The position numbers and the translations under genes are program-made. This document shows, in pieces, positions 20,340 to 29,330 of a stretch of 64,000 bases of DNA. Where the stretch lies: positions 124,001 to 188,000 of the forward strand of contig NZ_SLWB01000006.1 of the NCBI RefSeq assembly GCF_004340205.1, read 5' to 3'. How positions within the stretch are numbered: position 1 is the first letter of the stretch; every line of letters starts with the position of its first letter. The notes under the pieces were generated by a model. That model was not told the origin of the DNA and did no database searches. It saw only the letters and a list, made by a program, of their open reading frames with translations. The DNA comes from Acetobacteroides hydrogenigenes (lineage in GTDB: Bacteria > Bacteroidota > Bacteroidia > Bacteroidales > ZOR0009).

Positions 20340-21809
20340 ATGAAATGGATAAAAAAGCTGCTAACCAGCATTTCTGGAGCGCCAGTGGCCGATAACCAGA
20401 ACGTGCTAACGGCGGGCAGGCGGGGGCCAATGCTCCTTCAGGACGTGTGGTTTCTCGAAAAGCTCGCCCATTTCGACCGTGAGGTAATCCCCGAGCGGAG
20501 GATGCACGCCAAGGGCTCTGGCGCCTTTGGAACCTTTACGGTAACCAACGATATCACCAAGCACACCAAGGCCAACATCTTTTCGAAAGTGGGCAAAAAA
20601 ACCGACCTCTTTGTTCGCTTCTCCACCGTGGCGGGCGAGCGGGGCGCCGCTGATGCCGAGCGCGACATCCGTGGATTTGCCATAAAGTTCTACACCGAAG
20701 AGGGAAACTGGGATTTGGTGGGGAACAACACCCCCGTTTTCTTCCTACGAGACCCCCTTAAGTTCCCCGACCTGAACCATGCCGTAAAGCGCGACCCGAG
20801 AACCAACCTGCGCAGCGCCAAAAATAACTGGGACTTCTGGACTAGCCTGCCCGAGGCGCTCCATCAGGTCACCATCACAATGAGCGATAGAGGTATTCCC
20901 TACTCCTACCGCCACATGCACGGGTTTGGGAGCCACACCTTCAGCCTCATCAACGCCAAGAACGAGCGCATTTGGGTAAAGTTCCACCTGACAACCCACC
21001 AGGGCATCAAAAACCTTACCGACCAAGAGGCCGAAGCCGTTATCGGTAAATGCCGGGAAAGCCATCAGCGCGACCTCTACGACAGCATCGAACGCGGCGA
21101 CTTCCCCCGGTGGACGATGAAGATTCAGCTCATGACGGAGGAGCAAGCCAAAAAGAGCCCATTTAATCCGTTCGACCTCACCAAAGTTTGGCCGCACAAG
21201 GAGTACCCGCTTATCGATGTAGGGATTCTCGAACTCAACAAGAACCCCGAGAACTACTTTGCCGATGTCGAGCAGGCGGCCTTTAATCCGGCAAACGTTG
21301 TTCCCGGCATAGGCTTCTCGCCCGACAAGATGCTACAAGGACGGCTCTTCTCCTATGGCGATGCCCAGCGCTACCGGCTCGGAGTCAACTTCCACCAGAT
21401 TCCGGTAAACAAGTCGAGGTGCCCCTTTCTGAACATGTTCCACCGCGACGGGCAGATGCGGGTTGACGGCAACTGCGGCTCTACGCTGGGCTACGAGCCC
21501 AACAGCTACGGCGAATGGCAGGATAGCGCCGAATTCCTAGAGCCCCCTCTGGAAATTGATGGGGCCGCCGATCACTGGGATCACCGTCAGGACGATGCCG
21601 ACTACTACAGCCAGCCGGGCATCCTATTCCGGTTGATGAGCAAGGAGCAGCAGCAGGTGCTATTTGAGAATACGGCACGCGCCATGGGCGATGCCCCCAA
21701 AGAGATCAAGCTAAGGCATATTAGGAACTGCCTAAAGGCCGACGAAGCCTACGGCAACGGCGTTGCTAAAGAGCTGGGCCTCGATGTGGCCGAAGCACTC
21801 AGGAGCTAA
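20340..21809 (+). CDS. katA: Haem catalase (small-subunit type)
   Basis: Breaks down hydrogen peroxide to water and oxygen in the cytoplasm. From the ATG at 20340 the protein is 489 residues, typical of small-subunit catalases. An in-frame start at 20301 would add 13 unusual residues. The catalytic His lies in [12 protein letters not shown], and the haem-ligand Tyr in [19 protein letters not shown]/haem-pocket stretches [10 protein letters not shown] and [21 protein letters not shown] are intact. Position 62-69 after the start ([17 protein letters not shown]) follows the family N-terminus. Codon use is more GC-rich than in the neighbouring repeats. It implies exposure to oxygen. Confidence 0.95.
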   Translation: MKWIKKLLTSISGAPVADNQNVLTAGRRGPMLLQDVWFLEKLAHFDREVIPERRMHAKGSGAFGTFTVTNDITKHTKANIFSKVGKKTDLFVRFSTVAGERGAADAERDIRGFAIKFYTEEGNWDLVGNNTPVFFLRDPLKFPDLNHAVKRDPRTNLRSAKNNWDFWTSLPEALHQVTITMSDRGIPYSYRHMHGFGSHTFSLINAKNERIWVKFHLTTHQGIKNLTDQEAEAVIGKCRESHQRDLYDSIERGDFPRWTMKIQLMTEEQAKKSPFNPFDLTKVWPHKEYPLIDVGILELNKNPENYFADVEQAAFNPANVVPGIGFSPDKMLQGRLFSYGDAQRYRLGVNFHQIPVNKSRCPFLNMFHRDGQMRVDGNCGSTLGYEPNSYGEWQDSAEFLEPPLEIDGAADHWDHRQDDADYYSQPGILFRLMSKEQQQVLFENTARAMGDAPKEIKLRHIRNCLKADEAYGNGVAKELGLDVAEALRS

Positions 21810-21829
21810 TGCTTAACAGAAAGCCCCAC

Positions 21830-21865
21830 AAAGCACCCATGCCTTTTATGGAGCATGGGTGCTTT
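21830..21865 (+). terminator. Terminator of the catalase gene
   Basis: A 13-bp perfect stem (21830-21842 with 21853-21865) with a 10-base loop lies 20 bases after the stop codon. The T-tract is short and interrupted (TTTCGTTT). Confidence 0.7.
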
Positions 21866-21990
21866 CGTTTGAAAGAGGCCTTAGGCCGCAACGAAACAAA
21901 GCGTAGATGGGCTAAAATGTAACGTTAGGGGAAGATTTTCGTCTATGGTAACGTAAAGCATATAGCAAACCAACCTAAAATCTTTATAGG

Positions 21991-23133
21991 ATGAAACGCA
22001 CAAAGAACTACGCTCAGATTGCCATACCTACAATAGCCATAGTCCTAGTACTATTCCTGTGTAATGGCTTCAAAACCGCATCGAGCAAGTATGATTCGAC
22101 ATTTAGGAGCATCGTCGGCAACGAGCTAACCACCGAGAATGTGGGCATCCTTGCAAGCATCATCTCCCCAAAAAAACATATCGAATGGAGCGGGGCATCG
22201 GGATACGCCGACAAGGAAACAAAAAAGGAGCTGCAGCCAAACGGCAAGTTCAGAATAGCAAGCGTTACCAAAACGTACGTTGCGGCAACCATCCTTAGGC
22301 TATGGGAGGATAAAAAATTAGTCCTCGACGATCCTATTACGAAGTACATCTCGAAAGCGTATGCAGATACCCTTGTAAAGGGAGGCTACGATCCGAATCG
22401 GATAACCATTAGGCACCTGCTCACCCACTCGGGAGGGCTATCGGAGCATACCCAATCGCCAAAATTCGAAAACGAGTTCCTCAAAACACGCCACGTTTGG
22501 AGTCGCGAAGAGCAGGTATCCGATCTAATTAAGTACACGAAGCCGGTGGGGCTACCGGGGGAGCAATTCGGCTATTCGGATACAGGGTATATTCTACTGG
22601 GTGATATTATAGAGAGTATTACGAAACAATCTATGGGCGATGCCATCTGCGAGCAGCTACATTTTAAGCAGCTGGGTATAAACGACACGCATATGGAAGC
22701 GTTTGATGGCGATTTTACGGGCGCTCGCATCCATCAATACCATAACGGATTCGACACCTACAACTTCCACCCATCGATGGACTACTATGGAGGCGGCGGG
22801 CTGCTATCCACCACTGCCGATTTAAGCCGTTTTTTCCACTGCCTTTTTAACCATAAAGTATTTCGCCATAAGTCGACCCTAGACACCATGCTTACCCCTG
22901 TTAAGTACAACACTAAACAGGCGTTGGATTACAGAATGGGGATTTGGAGGATAGAGATTAATGGCATGACAGCCTACACCCATTCGGGTTTCTGGGGAAC
23001 TCAGGTTGTGTATATACCTGAGATTAATACAGCTTTAGCAGCAAATTACAGCCAGCGCTGGAACGTTAAAGGTCCAGCGCCTGTAATTCAGAAACTGGTT
23101 GATGCCGTACAGGCAAAAGGTGTGGAGAAGTAG
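21991..23133 (+). CDS. Serine hydrolase of the beta-lactamase class C / penicillin-binding family
   Basis: A 380-residue exported or membrane-anchored hydrolase: a hydrophobic stretch at about residues 9-27 follows a basic N-terminus. The class C motifs are SVTK (nucleophile Ser and Lys), YSD in FGYSDTGYIL (the Tyr-x-Asn position, here Asp) and HSGFWG (the KTG position). GGGGLLSTTADLSRF is also typical. Relatives include D-aminopeptidases, esterases and carboxypeptidases, so resistance to beta-lactams should not be assumed. It is a single gene with a hairpin just after its stop. Confidence 0.85.
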   Translation: MKRTKNYAQIAIPTIAIVLVLFLCNGFKTASSKYDSTFRSIVGNELTTENVGILASIISPKKHIEWSGASGYADKETKKELQPNGKFRIASVTKTYVAATILRLWEDKKLVLDDPITKYISKAYADTLVKGGYDPNRITIRHLLTHSGGLSEHTQSPKFENEFLKTRHVWSREEQVSDLIKYTKPVGLPGEQFGYSDTGYILLGDIIESITKQSMGDAICEQLHFKQLGINDTHMEAFDGDFTGARIHQYHNGFDTYNFHPSMDYYGGGGLLSTTADLSRFFHCLFNHKVFRHKSTLDTMLTPVKYNTKQALDYRMGIWRIEINGMTAYTHSGFWGTQVVYIPEINTALAANYSQRWNVKGPAPVIQKLVDAVQAKGVEK

Positions 23134-23140
23134 ATATCTG

Positions 23141-23168
23141 CTAAGCGTTGCGTCCTCGCAACGCTTAG
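23141..23168. terminator. Stem-loop after the serine hydrolase gene
   Basis: A perfect 12-bp stem (23141-23152 with 23157-23168) with a 4-base loop lies 8 bases after the stop codon. There is no T-tract, so termination is likely but not certain. Confidence 0.6.
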
Positions 23169-23274
23169 TGCATCCTAGCCTTTGGACAAAGAATGCGGCT
23201 GGAGGCCGCAAGGGAATAAAGCGTAGGTAGAGCCATTTTTTCAAATCCTAAAATGCATAATCAGGGTAGGTTAT

Positions 23275-23469
23275 CCCCTCCTTGGAGGGGGCTGGGGGTG
23301 GGTTTGCTCGTTAAAATCAACATTTTTCACACCACTTAGCGTTCTTAACCCATCCCTACCTCCCGCATAAGCGGGAGGATAAGCAGTTTCAATCATGCGT
23401 TGATGCTTGATATCTATACTTTCCTTTCAAAAACAGAGTTCTTGCATCAGCTTAGCGTGACGGCTATGG
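23275..23469. repeat. Cluster of intergenic palindromes between the serine hydrolase and glsA
   Basis: CCCCTCC/GGAGGGG (23275-23290) is followed by a G-rich GGGGGTGGG. This resembles half of the fold-back element at 24537-24672. A perfect 8-bp hairpin CCTCCCGC/GCGGGAGG occupies 23359-23378. At 23451-23469 is a 19-base copy, with two mismatches, of the CTTAGCTTGACGGCAATGG repeat found at 20.2 and 32.8 kb. No gene seen in 23134-23549. Confidence 0.6.
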
Positions 23470-23549
23470 TCTAAAGCCGTCGCATAACGGAACACCTCAT
23501 TTCTACGCAAAAAACCGCCCACTCTGGAATACCTGTAGCCAAATATGGC

Positions 23550-23557
23550 TACCTTGC
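23550..23557 (+). promoter_or_regulatory. Possible -7 box for glsA
   Basis: TACCTTGC is one base off the Bacteroidota consensus and lies 23 bases before the start codon. Confidence 0.35.
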
Positions 23558-23579
23558 GCCCGCATTTTCACCTAAGCAT

Positions 23580-24494
23580 ATGGATTACCAGAGAATATTC
23601 GAAGAGATAAACGAGGAGATCAAGAATGATGCTCCCTGCGGCGAGGTTGCCTCGTACATTCCCGAACTGGGTCGTGTTGATCCCAACAAGTTTGGCGTTC
23701 ACCTAACCACGGTAAATGGCGAGCACTACAGTTTTGGCGATTCCGACGAGAAGTTCTCCATCCAGAGCATTGCCAAGGTGCTATCGCTGGCAATGGCCTA
23801 CAACATGGAGGGCGAGGCGCTCTGGGAAAGGGTTGGCGTAGAGCCTTCGGGAACGCCGTTCAACTCGCTCGTGCAGCTGGAGTACGACATGGGCATTCCG
23901 CGCAACCCGTTTATCAATGCCGGTGCGCTGGTAATAGCCGATATTCTGGTTAGCCACCTGGCAAATCCGAAGGAGGAGCTTATTCGCTTTGTCAGGGAGG
24001 TGTCGGGCAACAATGAAATAGACTACTGTACGCGCATTGCCGAATCGGAAAAGTCGATGGGTTACCGAAACGCGGCGCTCATCAACCTGATGAAGTCGTT
24101 TGGCAACATCAAGAACGACATCGATGTGGTTATGGACTTCTACTTTAACCTCTGCTCCATCGAAATGACCTGTAAGGAGCTTTCGCGCACGTTCCTTTTC
24201 CTTGCCACCTACGGCATCTGTCCAGAAACAAAGCAAACCATCCTAAGCGTGAGCAAGGCAAAGCGCATAAACGCCATTATGCAGCTGTGCGGCTTCTACG
24301 ACGAGGCTGGGGAGTTCTCCTTTAAGGTGGGACTTCCGGGAAAGAGCGGCGTTGGCGGAGGTATTGTGGCCATCTACCCCAACAAGTACAGCATTGCCGT
24401 TTGGAGCCCTCGCTTAAACAAGAAGGGCAACTCCAGCAAGGGAATTAAGTTCCTGGAGCTGCTTACGACAAAGACGCAGGCGTCGATTTTTTAG
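23580..24494 (+). CDS. glsA: Glutaminase A
   Basis: Hydrolyses glutamine to glutamate and ammonia. The 304-residue protein has the serine-dependent beta-lactamase-like fold of the family. The nucleophile motif is FSIQSIAKV (Ser-x-x-Lys). NPFINAGALVI and LPGKSGVGGGIVAI near the C-terminus are family signatures. The start MDYQRIFEEINEEIK is typical. It stands alone between repeat clusters. A role in acid resistance or nitrogen metabolism is possible, but the sequence does not decide. Confidence 0.95.
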   Translation: MDYQRIFEEINEEIKNDAPCGEVASYIPELGRVDPNKFGVHLTTVNGEHYSFGDSDEKFSIQSIAKVLSLAMAYNMEGEALWERVGVEPSGTPFNSLVQLEYDMGIPRNPFINAGALVIADILVSHLANPKEELIRFVREVSGNNEIDYCTRIAESEKSMGYRNAALINLMKSFGNIKNDIDVVMDFYFNLCSIEMTCKELSRTFLFLATYGICPETKQTILSVSKAKRINAIMQLCGFYDEAGEFSFKVGLPGKSGVGGGIVAIYPNKYSIAVWSPRLNKKGNSSKGIKFLELLTTKTQASIF

Positions 24495-24536
24495 GGGGAA
24501 AACGCACCTCTATGGTTTGCTTAAGGCAAAATCAGC

Positions 24537-24672
24537 GCTATTCCCCTCCTTCTCAAGGAGGGGTCGGCGTAGCCGGGGGTGGTTGCTGTTGAAAAATCTA
24601 AGAATTACTCGCTATTCCGACTTAAACCACCCCACCCTTCGGGCACCCCTCCTTGAGAAGGAGGGGAATAGC
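24537..24672. repeat. Fold-back repeat element with perfect 28-bp arms
   Basis: Positions 24537-24564 and 24645-24672 are perfect reverse complements. Inner segments GGGGTGGTT (about 24575-24583) and AACCACCCC also pair, so the 136 bases can fold almost end to end. The core CCCCTCCTT/AAGGAGGGG resembles the unit at 23275. The element carries no gene; ORFs across it are a by-product. Confidence 0.85.
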
Positions 24673-24732
24673 ACCTGTGCATCCTTTGCCTATAACATCA
24701 AAACAACACATCAAATTGAGGTTCGCATAAAC

Positions 24733-24761
24733 GAAAAGAGGCGTTGCATGCAACGCCTCTA
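24733..24761 (-). terminator. Terminator of the hydrogenase-like operon
   Basis: A perfect 24-base palindrome (24737-24760) lies 29 bases beyond the last stop codon of the minus-strand operon. A TTTT follows on that strand. The palindrome is identical to the core of the terminator at 17805-17846. Confidence 0.75.
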
Positions 24762-24789
24762 AAATATTCTATACCCTTTACGGAACAAT

Positions 24790-25551
24790 TTACCTATCCT
24801 CAATACCCAACATATCCATCAGCCCGTTGATAAAGGTAAGCGGATGGGCGGGGTTGCCGGGCACGTACAGGTCGATGTGGTGAGCCTCAACAAACGAGCG
24901 ATCGAGGGCAGGACTATCGGCAAAGAGTCCTCCGCTGATGGCATCGGAACCTACGAGCACCACCACCTTTGGGTCGGGCGTGGCATCGAAGCACACCTGA
25001 AGGGCTTGCGCCATATTCGCCGAGATAGGACCTGTTATCACCACCCCATCGACATGGCGAGGCGAGGCTACGAACTCGATACCGAAGCGCCCCATGTCGA
25101 AGTTGACGTTTCCGGCAGCGTTTAGCTCCATCTCGCCCGAGTTTTCTCCCGCAGCCGACACCTCGCGTAGCTTAAGAGAATTCCTTAAAGTCTTACGTAT
25201 TTCGGGACGAATGGCAGACTCGTCCAATCTGATAGGCTTATCCTCCCCTGCCCTCACGATTAAGTCCTCGCGACGGTTGGCGGCAATCCTAAAGTCGTTG
25301 GTAAACTGAATGGCCGTTGGGAAGGCAAACTCGCACTCGCGACAGAAGACGCATTTGCCCAAATCGATGGATAGCGGCGACGATCCGATGGCTTTTGAAG
25401 GGCACATGGACACCAGCGCATCCACATCGGCTTGTGGTACCTCGAGGTTAACTACAGGACGGCCCCTGAAAAGCGGGGTAAGCGTTGCGCCACGTAAATC
25501 TTTTACGTACTGGATTCCGTGGTCGCGGAGTATTTTTAGTTCGTCGAGCAT
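24790..25551 (-). CDS. Ferredoxin/NuoB-like small-subunit fusion of an Ehr-type complex, without NuoB cluster ligands
   Basis: Homologue of the hydrogenase-4 small subunit (HyfI/HycG, NuoB fold) with an N-terminal ferredoxin-like part, 253 residues from the ATG at 25551. The ferredoxin part keeps C50 (in MCPSKAI) and C67, C70, C73 (in GKCVFCREC). The other three-cysteine motif is absent and F77 replaces its partner. This is exactly one full [4Fe-4S] ligand set of a normal two-cluster ferredoxin. In the NuoB-like part the four ligands of the proximal cluster are replaced: N148, F151, D203 and N233 (PGNPAHP). The fold context RFGIEFVASPRHVDGVVITGP is intact, and the frame is open. A 223-base repeat mosaic separates it from its partner. 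This is a subunit of a complex that cannot be a normal [NiFe] hydrogenase. Confidence 0.82.
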   Translation of the reverse strand: MLDELKILRDHGIQYVKDLRGATLTPLFRGRPVVNLEVPQADVDALVSMCPSKAIGSSPLSIDLGKCVFCRECEFAFPTAIQFTNDFRIAANRREDLIVRAGEDKPIRLDESAIRPEIRKTLRNSLKLREVSAAGENSGEMELNAAGNVNFDMGRFGIEFVASPRHVDGVVITGPISANMAQALQVCFDATPDPKVVVLVGSDAISGGLFADSPALDRSFVEAHHIDLYVPGNPAHPLTFINGLMDMLGIEDR

Positions 25552-25774
25552 TCTAAAATAGATTTTAGATATTTCATCAAGACACAAGACATAAGATACA
25601 AGACGCAAGACGCGAGTATCACGACTAAGCAGTAAGGGTTCTTAAACTTCTACTCTTTGTGTTTCTCTGTGCACACCTTCGTGGCCTTTGTGGTTAAATT
25701 AAATCAGCGTAAATCAGTGTTATCAGTAAAATCAGTGTTCTTATTTTTCTTCTAAGGACGCAAGCCTTGCGTCC
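25552..25774. repeat. Repeat mosaic inserted within the hydrogenase-like operon
   Basis: The spacer is built of short repeats: ACAAGACATAAGATACAAGACGCAAGACG-like tracts near 25580-25615, a CTTTGTGTTTCTCTGTG/CCTTTGTGG tract near 25665-25695, AAATCAGCGTAAATCAGTG/AAATCAGTG units near 25703-25738, and a 9-bp hairpin GGACGCAAG/CTTGCGTCC at 25756-25774. The hairpin touches the stop codon of the large-subunit gene. All other gaps in the operon are four bases or fewer. Confidence 0.7.
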
Positions 25775-27286
25775 CTACAAGTCATTCCCGCAGTACGAGA
25801 GGTTGAAGCTCTTGTTGCAAATAGGGAAATCGGAGATCTCCTGATCGCGAACGGCTAGGGCTAGGGCAAACCAGTTATGGAACGATGGATCTTTCACCTT
25901 GTAGTGATCGATTGCTCCTTCATCGTTGGTTATTGCCACGTGACAAATCTCGCCGCGCCAGCCTTCCACCAGCGAAATGGCTAAGGTGTCGGGAGCAAAT
26001 GCTAAGCCGAAGTTGGGAGTAGCAGAGGTGGCCTGATAGTCGAGCTTATCGAGCATATCCAGCACCCTATCTATCGACTGTACCACCTCGTCGGCACGCA
26101 GCTTAGCACGAGCCATTACGTCGCCCGAATCCATGAGTATTGGTTCGTGTTCAAGGTTCCTATATGCAAGGTAAGGGTTGCTCTTTCGGGTATCGCGGTT
26201 AAGGTTGGATGTTCGGGCAGCCATTCCAACGGCACCAATTCCGCGAGCCTGCTCGGTGGTAACAATGCCAATCCCCTCGAAACGGGCAAGCACGGAAGGA
26301 AGCGAGAAGAGCCTATCGGTAAACTGCCCGTACTCGCGCTTTACCTTGGTTAGATTCTTTACAATTTCATCGCGAACATCAGCAGTAAGCGGATAACGCG
26401 TTCCGGCAGGACGAATAATGCCTTTACCAAAACGGTTGCCGCACCAGAACTGCGTAGTATTTATCATTACTGTTCGCAAAGCCTCGCAAACTACCTGTCC
26501 GAGCTGATAGGCTACGTCGCCACAAAGAGCAGCGGTATCGCCAATATGAACGGCAACACGCTCCATCTCCTGAGCAATCACTCGCTCCTGGGCAAGACGC
26601 TCGTCAACCTCAACACCAGAAAGCGCTTCGGTAACGAGGGCAAAGCCAAGGCCATGCGACACGGCGCTATCGCCCGCAATATTTTCTGAAAGAATTGTCT
26701 TTTTAAGAAGCGAAGAATCGTCGGCCATTAGGGTTTCCACCCCACGATGCTGGTAGCCCAGCTGAATTTCGAGATGCAGCACCTTTTCGCCATTGCAGAT
26801 AAAGCGGAAGTGCCCCGGCTCGATAACCCCGGCATGAATTGGGCCAACGCCCACCTCGTGCAGCTCCGTTCCATCAATCCTATAAAACGGATAGGAGTCC
26901 ATCCAATCCGAATACGAACGGTTGTAGGGGTAGCGAACAGGCTTAAGCCAGGGATGCCCTTCGAAGGTTACCCCAAAATTTTCGGCAATCTCGCGCTCGT
27001 AGATGTGCATTGCAGGAATCTTCGCCGTTAGAGAAGGTAACGTTGCACGCTCGTTGCACCTATATCCGTATATTATGATATCGCCAGCGCCATCCGAAAG
27101 AACGATGAAGCAGGTTAACGCCCCATTGTCGGGCTTGGCGAAGTAGCTAACGCAACGGCAATCGGGATTATGAAGGATATGGATAGCTTGCTCGAAGAAT
27201 AGATCATACTCCAGCATTGGGATATCGGCAAGCTTTACAGTTGCCGGATTTCCTTTTATCCTAACGTACTGATGATACTGGTTCAT
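25775..27286 (-). CDS. Large subunit (NuoC-NuoD/HyfG-like) of an Ehr-type complex, without NiFe ligands
   Basis: Homologue of the hydrogenase-4 and formate hydrogenlyase large subunit, 503 residues. An N-terminal NuoC-like domain (about 1-135, MHIYEREIAENFGV) is fused to a NuoD-like domain (GPIHAGVIEPGHFRF, LQLGYQHRGVE-type stretch at 175-185). In [NiFe] enzymes CGxC and CxxC motifs hold the metal. Here the first is A204-G-D-S207 and the second, at the C-terminus, has S497 and G500, with a cysteine at 499 out of register. No NiFe site can form. The C-terminus KSFNLSYCGNDL keeps the family shape. The other subunits are intact, so this looks like an energy-converting hydrogenase-related (Ehr) complex. 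Confidence 0.86.
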   Translation of the reverse strand: MNQYHQYVRIKGNPATVKLADIPMLEYDLFFEQAIHILHNPDCRCVSYFAKPDNGALTCFIVLSDGAGDIIIYGYRCNERATLPSLTAKIPAMHIYEREIAENFGVTFEGHPWLKPVRYPYNRSYSDWMDSYPFYRIDGTELHEVGVGPIHAGVIEPGHFRFICNGEKVLHLEIQLGYQHRGVETLMADDSSLLKKTILSENIAGDSAVSHGLGFALVTEALSGVEVDERLAQERVIAQEMERVAVHIGDTAALCGDVAYQLGQVVCEALRTVMINTTQFWCGNRFGKGIIRPAGTRYPLTADVRDEIVKNLTKVKREYGQFTDRLFSLPSVLARFEGIGIVTTEQARGIGAVGMAARTSNLNRDTRKSNPYLAYRNLEHEPILMDSGDVMARAKLRADEVVQSIDRVLDMLDKLDYQATSATPNFGLAFAPDTLAISLVEGWRGEICHVAITNDEGAIDHYKVKDPSFHNWFALALAVRDQEISDFPICNKSFNLSYCGNDL

Positions 27287-27289
27287 GTA

Positions 27290-28690
27290 CTACTTTATTG
27301 CTTCGTTAATAAGGTTCATCACAAATCCATCTTTAAAAAAGAAGACGTAGAAGGCTAATCCTATAAGGAGGTATTGAACAGCCGTAAGCGACATCGAGAG
27401 CTTAAATCCGGTTGGCTTTACCGTTTCTTTAGCGTACAGGATGGATAGCAACTTTTGTACAATGGCGTATACGCAGCATAGCAGCACCAGCACAAGAACC
27501 GTGAAAAGAATCCAACGCTCCTGCGCCAGCATGGCTTTAAATATCGTCAGCTCCGAAACGAACAAGCCGGATGGAGGAAACGCAACAATGCCAAGCGTTC
27601 CGAGCATTAGCACCAGCGCTCCGGCCGAATAGTGCCTTATGTAGCCGCCCATCTTAGAGATTTCGTAGGTATCGAAGGTGTTGCGCACCTGACGAACCTG
27701 AAAGAAGAGCGCCGCTTTAAGGAAGGTGTGGGCAATGATATGGATAAATGCAGCGTAACGGGCAACGCCTCCAATCCCGAGGGCAATGGCAACCAATCCC
27801 ATGTTCTCGAGGGTAGAGTAGGCCAGCAGACGCTTCAGGTTGTTCGATTTAAGCAGGTAGGTTGCCGCAACTATCACCGAAAGAATCCCAGAAAGTATTA
27901 GCACATTCGAAGCCCACTGCCCAACGATGGTTCCATCGAGGATGTTTAGCAAACGGTAGATTGCCACAAAGCCACCGTTCACCATCAGAGTAGACATAAC
28001 GGCAGAGATTGGAGGCGGCGCAATGGTGTTTGCATCGATACCCACCGTATGCATGGGGAAGAGCTCCATCTTGGTGCTGAATCCAACCAGCACAAAAAGA
28101 AAGGCAATTCGCAGATAGGCTGGATTGGCGTTTGCAGCCAACACTTCAAGACCTTTATACGATAGAGGAATATCACCGCTATTAGAAACGATGGTTCCTA
28201 GGAAAAGGATTCCCATATAGGCCAGCGCAATACCAATGGAGCTAACAAAGATATACTTCCAGGTAGCTTCCAGCGCATGCGTGCTGCGGTGATGGTATAT
28301 GAGCACCGATACAGTAAGCGTGGTGGCCTCCATAAAAACCCACAGCACGATAAGGTTATTGGATAGGTAAACGCCCACAAGCGAGGTAAGCAGACCTGTA
28401 AGCCCCGCAATGTATAGAGGAATTCCTCGTTTAGACTCGTGTGTCAAATAGTAAAAGCTATGAATGAAGGCTGGAATAGCAACCACCACCATCAACGAAA
28501 GCATTATAACGGCAGTACCATCGAAGGTAAAGTACACCAGCTCGGTTTGCCCCTTGCTTGCATAGGCTCGCACCAAAAGCGCAATAAGGTTGACAATAAA
28601 TAAACCCGAAAGCACCTTACTCGCTAAAGGATTTCGGAGAGAGAGCATCAGCCCAACTAAAACAACAGATATGATAAAAAAGTACAGCAT
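27290..28690 (-). CDS. Antiporter-like membrane subunit (HyfF/NuoN-like)
   Basis: One of two proton or sodium-translocating subunits of the complex. From the ATG at 28690 it is 466 residues. An upstream in-frame codon at 28726 would overlap the preceding gene. About 13-14 hydrophobic helices are visible. Family features are the NLIVLWVFMEATTL segment with a buried Glu, the discontinuous-helix region and LLAYSTLENMGLVAIALGIG with a lysine/serine channel motif. Four bases separate it from the HyfE-like gene, and three from the large subunit. Confidence 0.88.
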   Translation of the reverse strand: MLYFFIISVVLVGLMLSLRNPLASKVLSGLFIVNLIALLVRAYASKGQTELVYFTFDGTAVIMLSLMVVVAIPAFIHSFYYLTHESKRGIPLYIAGLTGLLTSLVGVYLSNNLIVLWVFMEATTLTVSVLIYHHRSTHALEATWKYIFVSSIGIALAYMGILFLGTIVSNSGDIPLSYKGLEVLAANANPAYLRIAFLFVLVGFSTKMELFPMHTVGIDANTIAPPPISAVMSTLMVNGGFVAIYRLLNILDGTIVGQWASNVLILSGILSVIVAATYLLKSNNLKRLLAYSTLENMGLVAIALGIGGVARYAAFIHIIAHTFLKAALFFQVRQVRNTFDTYEISKMGGYIRHYSAGALVLMLGTLGIVAFPPSGLFVSELTIFKAMLAQERWILFTVLVLVLLCCVYAIVQKLLSILYAKETVKPTGFKLSMSLTAVQYLLIGLAFYVFFFKDGFVMNLINEAIK

Positions 28691-28694
28691 CCCC

Positions 28695-29327
28695 CTAATC
28701 CTTAAGTGATGATAAATCCTCCACATCGGGGTCGTTCAACCGTTTCCCGATACGCGAAGCAAAAACGCCCAAAATTAAAACGCTGGCAAAAAGGTCGAGT
28801 AGGATACCTACGTTAACCAAGAACGGCATCTCGGAACCAACGGCCAACGAGAACATGAAAACGCCGTTCTCCAGCACAAGAAATCCCACCAAATGAGGGA
28901 ATATCTTCTTATGGGTAATTACAAGAATCAACCCTGTGAAAACCGAAAAGAGCGCGGTAATCATAAATATCTTTTCGATGTTGCCGATCTTAAGCATATC
29001 GCCCAGAACCACGCTAACGCCCATTGCCACCAGCACAAGCAGCAACGAGTAGAAGGCAGGAACGGCCTTGGCATGCACCTTAGCAACCTTCATCTTTTTA
29101 ACGATATTCCTCAGCAGCACCGGAACAGCAATTGCCTTGAAGATGAGGGTTTCTGCGACAACAAATATCAGCGAAGCGAGGTCGTTGGCCCCCGAGAGCT
29201 CGGAGAAGGCCAAGAAGAACAGAAGCACCCCCTGCAATGCAACCAGCTTGAGGTAGGTTGCAAACCGCTCGGCAATGGAGATGTACATTAGCGTTACGCC
29301 AAAAAGTACGATAATAGCGAGATTCAT
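28695..29327 (-). CDS. HyfE-like membrane subunit (NuoK-like)
   Basis: Small membrane subunit of the hydrogenase-4-like complex, 210 residues, close to HyfE (about 216). Hydrophobic helices cover most of the chain, with a charged loop NIVKKMKVAKVHAKA near residues 75-90 and a conserved Glu in FLVLENGVFMFSLAVG that corresponds to the NuoK channel Glu. It lies four bases from each neighbouring gene or less. Confidence 0.85.
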   Translation of the reverse strand: MNLAIIVLFGVTLMYISIAERFATYLKLVALQGVLLFFLAFSELSGANDLASLIFVVAETLIFKAIAVPVLLRNIVKKMKVAKVHAKAVPAFYSLLLVLVAMGVSVVLGDMLKIGNIEKIFMITALFSVFTGLILVITHKKIFPHLVGFLVLENGVFMFSLAVGSEMPFLVNVGILLDLFASVLILGVFASRIGKRLNDPDVEDLSSLKD

Positions 29328-29330
29328 ACG

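Noticed and set aside
21991-23133. Beta-lactam resistance gene
   Set aside because: The class C fold motifs are shared by many esterases and peptidases, and nothing here points to a resistance enzyme.
24517-24762. Small frame across the fold-back element
   Set aside because: It is formed by the inverted repeat and the terminator palindrome.
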